Positions 36,660 through 40,855 of a stretch of 40,855 bases of DNA are shown here, piece by piece. The DNA comes from FEN-1219 sp964457725. Its GTDB lineage: Bacteria; Pseudomonadota; Gammaproteobacteria; Steroidobacterales; Rariloculaceae. Made by a program: the position numbers and the translations under genes. Numbering within the stretch: the stretch's first letter is position 1; each line of letters opens with the position of its first letter. Location: positions 1 through 40,855 of the forward strand of contig CAYWGQ010000015.1 in the NCBI GenBank assembly GCA_964457725.1. The letters run 5' to 3'. Under the pieces are notes generated by a model that was given only the letters and a program-made list of their open reading frames with translations, was not told the origin of the DNA and made no database searches.

Positions 36660-38742
36660 CGCCGCCTCCTTGCCGCAGCGCCTCGCCCGGATCGGCGGGC
36701 GGTCGGTCACCCTGCCCCTGCGGCTGCAATGGTTGCTGGGGCTGCTCCTGCAGTTGCGGTTGCGATTGCTGCTGCGGCTCCGGTTGCGGTTGCTGCTGCG
36801 GCTCCGGTTGCTGCTGCGGCTGCTGCGGCTCCGGTTGCGGCTGCGGCTGCGGCTGCTGCGGCTCCGGTTGCGGCTGCGGCTGTTGGCCCTGTGCGCCGGG
36901 CGGCGGCGCATTCTGCGCTCGGCCTGCCGCGCCGGCGCCGGTCCGCTCCGGCAGCGCGAACACGTACAGCGTGCCGCCGGGCGCGGTGTGCTGCGGCAGA
37001 TCCTGCACCGCGTTGACGAAGCCGAGCGCGCCGAACGGGACGTTCGGATCGAGCCCCCCGGAGACGACCGCGCCGGCCCAGCCGCCGACGCCGGACGCGA
37101 TCGCGACGTACTGCCGCCCGTCCGGGCCGAGATACGTCACCGGCTGACCGACGATCCCGGACTCGACGCGGAACTGCCAAAGCAGCTCCCCGGTCTCGGC
37201 GTCGACCGCCTTGAACCAGCGATCGAGCGTGCCGTAGAACGCGACGTTGCCGGCCGTGACGACGGTGCCGCTCCAGACCGGAAACTCCTCCTCGATGCGC
37301 CAGACCGGCTGCGCCGCGGCCGGATCCCACGCCATGAACTCGCCGCGGTGCCCCTCCGGCCCGCCGTACATCGCGACCTCCGCGCCGACGAACGGCGTGC
37401 CGGCGATGTAGCTCGTCTCGACGACGCGCATGTCCATGCACATGTGCTGGTGCGGAACGTAGAGATATCCGGTCATCGGCGAGTACGCCGACGGCTGCCA
37501 GTCCTTCGCGCCGGGCGCGGCCGGACAGATCTCGCGTGTGACCTCGCCTTCCCGCGGTTCCTTCTCGGCGACGTGCCGGGGCCGGCCGGTCTCGAGATCG
37601 ACGCCGTTCGTCACGGTGATGTACTGGTACTCCTCGGCGGACAGCACCTCGCCCGTCTCGCGATCGAGCACGTACATGTGACCGTTGCGCTCCGGGCGCA
37701 CGAGCACGCGCCGCATCTGCCCCGCGATCGCCAGGTCGAGCAGCAGCACCTCGTTCACGCCGTCGTAGTCGTAGAGGTCGTGCGGCCCCCACTGGTACGC
37801 CCAGCGCGCCATCCCGGTGTCGGGATTGCGGGCGAAGATACTCGCCGTCCACTTGTTGTCGCCGAGCCGCTGGTTGTGATTCCAAGGACCGGGATTCGCG
37901 GTGCCGTAGTAGATCAGGTCGAGCTCGGGGTCGTACGAGATCCATCCCCAGACCGTGCCGCCGCCGATGCGCCAGCGATCCGCGGGCCACGTCGTCACGC
38001 CGAGGTCCGGCGCGCGGTCCGCTTCGTAGAACGGCCGGAAGTCCTCGCCGATCAGCACGTCCTCGTCCGGTCCGGTCGAGAACGCGCGCCAGGCGATCTC
38101 GCCTGACTGCGCGTCGAGGGCGGTCAGCCAGCCGCGCACGCCCATCTCGCCGCCGCTGTTGCCGACCAGCACCTTGCCCTTCACGACGAGCGGCGCCATC
38201 GTCATCGTCTCGCCGACGTTGATGTCGCCGAGCTTCGTCTTCCAGACTTCCTCGCCGGTCTCCGCGTCCACGGCGACCGTATGGTTGTCGAGCGTGTTGT
38301 AGTAGATCTTGCCGTCGTAATACGCCGCGCCGCGGTTCACGACGTCGCAGCACGCGACGCCCTTCGCGGCGCGCGCCGGATTCGGCTCGTAGCTCCAAAG
38401 CAGCGAGCCGTCCGCGGTGTCGAGCGCGAACAGGACGTTCGGGTACGGGCTCACGACGTACATCGTGCCGCCGACCACGAGCGGCGCCGCCTCGAACCCG
38501 GCGGTCGTGCCGGTCGAGAACGTCCAGGCGACGGCGAGCTCCGCCACGTTGTCGCGATCGATCTGGTCGAGGCCGCTGAAGCGGGTGGAAGCGTAGTTCT
38601 TCGCCGGCATGATCCACTGCGCGTCGTCCTCGGACATCTGCCGCAGCAGTTCGTCGGCGGCGGCGCCCCCGGCCGCGAGGGCGGCCGCGATCGCGAGACC
38701 GAGCCGGTCCGGCGCAAGGCGCCTCGGGGGGTGCATGCTCAT
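36646..38742 (-). CDS. lanthanide-type PQQ alcohol dehydrogenase, Gln/Pro tail
   Basis: 698 residues with a signal peptide ending AAAD. The quinoprotein core (about 30-599) has the vicinal disulfide Cys131-Cys132 (GVACCDVVNRG), metal ligands Glu199 (NSGGEMGVRG), Asn283 (TANPGPWN) and Asp325 in HDLYDYDGVNE, and the second acid Asp327. The D-x-D pair marks lanthanide-dependent XoxF/ExaF-type enzymes; calcium methanol dehydrogenases have Ala at the second place. Trp-docking repeats such as TVAVDAETGEEVWK and VDAETGELLWQF are clear. The last 99 residues are an unusual Gln/Pro/Glu-rich tail. A strong sigma-54 promoter lies 37 bases before the ATG at 38742 (GGGGAG upstream). The substrate, methanol or another alcohol, is open. 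Confidence 0.9.
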   Translation of the reverse strand: MSMHPPRRLAPDRLGLAIAAALAAGGAAADELLRQMSEDDAQWIMPAKNYASTRFSGLDQIDRDNVAELAVAWTFSTGTTAGFEAAPLVVGGTMYVVSPYPNVLFALDTADGSLLWSYEPNPARAAKGVACCDVVNRGAAYYDGKIYYNTLDNHTVAVDAETGEEVWKTKLGDINVGETMTMAPLVVKGKVLVGNSGGEMGVRGWLTALDAQSGEIAWRAFSTGPDEDVLIGEDFRPFYEADRAPDLGVTTWPADRWRIGGGTVWGWISYDPELDLIYYGTANPGPWNHNQRLGDNKWTASIFARNPDTGMARWAYQWGPHDLYDYDGVNEVLLLDLAIAGQMRRVLVRPERNGHMYVLDRETGEVLSAEEYQYITVTNGVDLETGRPRHVAEKEPREGEVTREICPAAPGAKDWQPSAYSPMTGYLYVPHQHMCMDMRVVETSYIAGTPFVGAEVAMYGGPEGHRGEFMAWDPAAAQPVWRIEEEFPVWSGTVVTAGNVAFYGTLDRWFKAVDAETGELLWQFRVESGIVGQPVTYLGPDGRQYVAIASGVGGWAGAVVSGGLDPNVPFGALGFVNAVQDLPQHTAPGGTLYVFALPERTGAGAAGRAQNAPPPGAQGQQPQPQPEPQQPQPQPQPEPQQPQQQPEPQQQPQPEPQQQSQPQLQEQPQQPLQPQGQGDRPPADPGEALRQGGGDAPR
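36705..36890. repeat. low-complexity repeat coding Gln/Pro/Glu tail
   Basis: Irregular repeats of CGGTTGCGG, CTGCGGCTG and CTGCTGCGGCT on the plus strand code QPQPEP- and QQP-type repeats on the minus strand. Slippage in such DNA makes length variation between strains likely, and assembly errors possible. Confidence 0.85.
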
Positions 38743-38778
38743 CGTCGCTCCCCGTTTGCCCGAAAGAACGTTTGCGGG

Positions 38779-38794
38779 AGCAAGTTGCGTGCCA
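38779..38794 (-). promoter_or_regulatory. sigma-54 promoter of quinoprotein-caa3 oxidase operon
   Basis: The minus strand reads TGGCACG-CAAC-TTGCT, an exact -24/-12 consensus. The start of transcription should be near 38767, about 25 bases before the dehydrogenase ATG. It is back to back with a second sigma-54 element on the plus strand (38826-38841). Confidence 0.82.
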
Positions 38795-38825
38795 TCGCCG
38801 GCGGATCGCGGCCGCTCGCGCTCCC

Positions 38826-38841
38826 AGGCAGGGAACTTGCA
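38826..38841 (+). promoter_or_regulatory. probable sigma-54 promoter of divergent cytochrome c gene
   Basis: AGGCAGG-GAAC-TTGCA keeps the invariant GG and GC with 10 bases between them and the full TTGCA -12 element, with two mismatches in the -24 element. The start of transcription would be near 38853, about 27 bases before the ATG at 38880. Confidence 0.6.
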
Positions 38842-38879
38842 TCTCTAGGCGCAGAGCGACGGCGAGCGGAGAGAAGGCG

Positions 38880-39206
38880 ATGAGGCATGCAACGCTCTTG
38901 CTGCTGGCGGCCGCCGCGTTCGCGTCGAGCGCCGCCGCAGCGTCGGGCGACACCGCCCGCGGCCGCGAGAAGTCGGCGCTATGCGTGGCCTGTCACGGCC
39001 TCGAAGGCATCGCGCCGAATCCGACGTTTCCGCACATCGCGGGCCAGAACGCGGCGTATCTGCAGGTGCAGCTCGAGGCGTTCCGTGAAGGCAGCCGCTA
39101 CCACGCGCTGATGACGCCGGTCGCGCAATCGCTGTCGGACGAGGACATCGCGGACCTCGCGTCGTACTTCAGCAGCATCGGCCCCCTCGCGGCAGCGTTT
39201 CGCTGA
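38880..39206 (+). CDS. small periplasmic cytochrome c (c553/c4-half type)
   Basis: 108 residues from the ATG at 38880 with GGAGAGAAGG upstream. Signal peptide ending SAAAA. One class I heme site, Cys35-V-A-Cys38-His39 (KSALCVACHGLEG), with PHIAGQNAAYLQVQLEAFREG and a likely Met ligand in YHALMTPVAQSLSDEDIADL, as in half of a cytochrome c4 or a c553. It can shuttle electrons in the periplasm. It is divergent from the quinoprotein-oxidase operon, and both have sigma-54 elements in the shared 137-base gap, so the two are probably co-induced. Confidence 0.88.
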   Translation: MRHATLLLLAAAAFASSAAAASGDTARGREKSALCVACHGLEGIAPNPTFPHIAGQNAAYLQVQLEAFREGSRYHALMTPVAQSLSDEDIADLASYFSSIGPLAAAFR

Positions 39207-39225
39207 GCCGGGCATCGTCCGGCCC

Positions 39226-39277
39226 GTGCCGCGGCACGAAGCGGCCGCGGCCGTCGCGTGCGCCCGGCCCCGGGCGC
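39226..39277 (+). terminator. terminator-like hairpins after cytochrome c gene
   Basis: GTGCCGCGGCAC (39226-39237) is a perfect palindrome and GCGCCCGG-CC-CCGGGCGC (39260-39277) a perfect 8-base stem, both within 72 bases of the cytochrome stop. Neither has a T-tract, so termination is plausible but unproven. Confidence 0.35.
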
Positions 39278-39319
39278 CCGCGGCGCGCTGCCCCGGCGCG
39301 AAACCACTATCATCGCGCC

Positions 39320-40792
39320 ATGCCGCGACCATCGAGCCCAAGCACGTTGCTGGAGGACGCCGTCGACGTGCCCGCGTGGCTCGAGGCGGACCGTGACACC
39401 CCGTACGACGAGCGCGTCCGGCGCGACCGCGAGATCGCGCGCGCGCTCGGCAAGCTCGACGACGCGACGGCGGCGGTCCGCGGCTGGTGGCAGGCCGTGC
39501 CCCGCGCCGACGCGCCGGGGACCGGACGACGCATCGAGCACGCGCGGCGGCTGATCGGCCTCGGCACCGCCGTGGTCGGCGCGCTCGCCGGCGCGAGCGT
39601 CGCCGCGGCCGCGTTCCGGTACGACGGCACCGAGCCCGTCAACGTCGTCCGCGTGCTCGCGCTCCTCGTCGTCGTGCCGTTCGCGCTGCTCCTGCCGTCG
39701 CTCGTGCTCGCCGTGCCCGGCGGCCCGCTCAAAGGCCTGCAGCAGGCGCTCGCTTCGATCAACGTCGGCTCGCTCGCCGCGGCCTTCGCCCGCCGGCTCG
39801 GCAAGGCGCCGCCGGAGCTCGAGCGGCTGTTCGCGTGGGGCGCCGCACGGGCCGGCGCGGCGAGCCGCTTCGCCAAATGGCAGATCCTCTACTGGTCGCA
39901 GCTCGCCGGCACCGCGTTCGCGGCCGCGGCGCTCGCGACCGGGGCGCTGCTCGTCGCGTTCACGGATCTCGCGTTCGGCTGGAGCACGACGCTCGCCGTC
40001 GAACCGGAGACCGTCGCGCGCTTGGTCGAGGCGATCGCGGCGCCGTGGCGCAGCATCGCGCCGCAGGCCGTGCCGTCGCTCGCGCTGATCGAGCAGTCGC
40101 AGTACTTCCGCTTCGACGGCAGCGGCGGCGCGATGCCCGCCGCGGCCCGCACGCTGACCGGCTGGTGGCCGTTCACGCTGCTCGCGATCGCGACCTACGC
40201 GCTCCTGCCGCGGCTCGCGCTGCTCGTGCTCGCGCGCGTGCGGCTGCGAGCGGCGACGCAGGCGCTCCTGCTCGAGGATCCCCGAGTGACGGCGCTGCTC
40301 GACCGGATGCGCCGGCCCGATGTCGAGACGACCTCGCCCTCGCCCGCCGAGCCGCTGCCGGACGAGCCGCTCGCGGCACCCGTCGCGCGCCGGCACCTCG
40401 AAGGCCGGGCGCACGCAGTCGTCTGGGGCGATTGCCTCGCCCCGGCCCACGCGTTCGCGTATGCGCACCGGCTCGGCGTCGAGCTCGAGCAGGTCGTCGC
40501 CGTCGGCGGCGGGCGCGCGCTCGAGGAGGACCGGCGAACGATCGAGCGCCTCGCGGCCGACGGCGGCGTGCGCTCGCTGCTCGTCTTCACGCCGGCCTGG
40601 GAGCCGCCGCTCCTCGAGTTCCTCGACTTCCTCGCCGCGCTCCGCGCGCGCGTCGGCGAGCACGTCTCGATCGTCGTGACGCCGGTCGCCGAGGACCGGG
40701 GGCCGGTCGGCGAGCTCGAGCGCAACGTCTGGTCGCGCGCCGTCGCGCGCATCGCCGACCCGCGCCTCTACGTCGAGGCCGGCGCCGCATGA
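39320..40792 (+). CDS. DUF2868 membrane protein
   Basis: 490 residues with four to five membrane helices: IGLGTAVVGALAGASVAAAAF, VLALLVVVPFALLLPSLVLAV, SQLAGTAFAAAALATGALLVAF and PFTLLAIATYALLPRLALLVL. The soluble C-terminal third contains AVVWGDCLAPAHAFAYAHRL and SLLVFTPAWEPPLLEFLDFL. DUF2868 proteins are regularly coded just before a DUF3482 GTPase, and here the next gene starts inside this stop codon (ATGA). Their function is unknown; a membrane-linked GTPase system is inferred. The start has no strong ribosome binding site. Confidence 0.85.
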   Translation: MPRPSSPSTLLEDAVDVPAWLEADRDTPYDERVRRDREIARALGKLDDATAAVRGWWQAVPRADAPGTGRRIEHARRLIGLGTAVVGALAGASVAAAAFRYDGTEPVNVVRVLALLVVVPFALLLPSLVLAVPGGPLKGLQQALASINVGSLAAAFARRLGKAPPELERLFAWGAARAGAASRFAKWQILYWSQLAGTAFAAAALATGALLVAFTDLAFGWSTTLAVEPETVARLVEAIAAPWRSIAPQAVPSLALIEQSQYFRFDGSGGAMPAAARTLTGWWPFTLLAIATYALLPRLALLVLARVRLRAATQALLLEDPRVTALLDRMRRPDVETTSPSPAEPLPDEPLAAPVARRHLEGRAHAVVWGDCLAPAHAFAYAHRLGVELEQVVAVGGGRALEEDRRTIERLAADGGVRSLLVFTPAWEPPLLEFLDFLAALRARVGEHVSIVVTPVAEDRGPVGELERNVWSRAVARIADPRLYVEAGAA

Positions 40793-40855
40793 CGCCGCGC
40801 TTCGCGATCGTCGGGCATCCGAACAAGGGCAAGAGCAGCATCGTCGCGACGCTCG
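40789..40855 (+). CDS. DUF3482 GTPase, 5' end only
   Basis: The first 22 codons are visible, MTPRFAIVGHPNKGKSSI and a few more, with the P-loop GHPNKGKS of a GTPase. The position after a DUF2868 gene with a four-base overlap identifies it as the usual DUF3482 partner. The window ends here, so the rest is not seen. Confidence 0.75.
   Translation, partial: MTPRFAIVGHPNKGKSSIVATL

Overview
The window looks like a scaffold from a high-GC, uncultured gammaproteobacterium. A run of 100 N (26629-26728) inside a transaldolase gene suggests a metagenomic or draft assembly. The gammaproteobacterial call rests on a GlrK/GlrR pair very close to the enterobacterial one, the REP-type repeat GTAGGAGCGGC, and a DUF3450 protein; the family or genus cannot be fixed from the sequence.

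Layout. (1) 1-1265 is a graveyard of broken genes: an HxlR regulator tail joined to an IS91-like transposase tail, a frameshifted Cys-rich MopE-like piece, and a truncated SnoaL-like gene. (2) 1276-11776 is a periplasmic oxidation region: two secreted proteins, a quinoprotein alcohol dehydrogenase, a metallo-beta-lactamase-fold hydrolase, a membrane-type quinoprotein dehydrogenase with its own cytochrome c, and a soluble aldose dehydrogenase. (3) 11883-16251 holds tRNA-Cys, a SYLF protein, HupE/UreJ, DUF3450, an acetolactate-synthase-like enzyme and a small DUF1328 membrane protein. (4) 16581-19540 is glrK-glrR with a sigma-54 promoter and a consensus GlrR site. (5) 19647-23196 holds a PepSY membrane protein, a tannase-family esterase and a second secreted protein. 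(6) 23263-25111 is a RegB/RegA-like redox two-component pair. (7) 25116-28868 holds YihY, transaldolase, a small hydrophilic protein, a universal stress protein and a lone receiver protein. (8) 28887-39206 is the centrepiece: a lanthanide-type quinoprotein dehydrogenase, its MxaJ-like partner, cytochrome c, a caa3-type oxidase and an assembly factor, packed in one operon with start/stop overlaps, flanked by a beta-propeller gene and a divergent cytochrome c gene. (9) 39320-40855 is a DUF2868/DUF3482 pair cut by the window end.

The most striking pattern is regulatory. Five near-perfect sigma-54 (-24/-12) promoters, plus a sixth weaker one, sit in the short gaps before glrK, the DUF1328 gene, the small-protein/transaldolase/yihY operon, the beta-propeller gene, the quinoprotein/oxidase operon and the divergent cytochrome gene. 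This suggests that sigma-54 and enhancer-binding proteins, of which GlrR is the only one visible here, join an alcohol-oxidising respiratory chain to envelope and stress functions. The promoter matches are seen directly; the shared regulon is inference.
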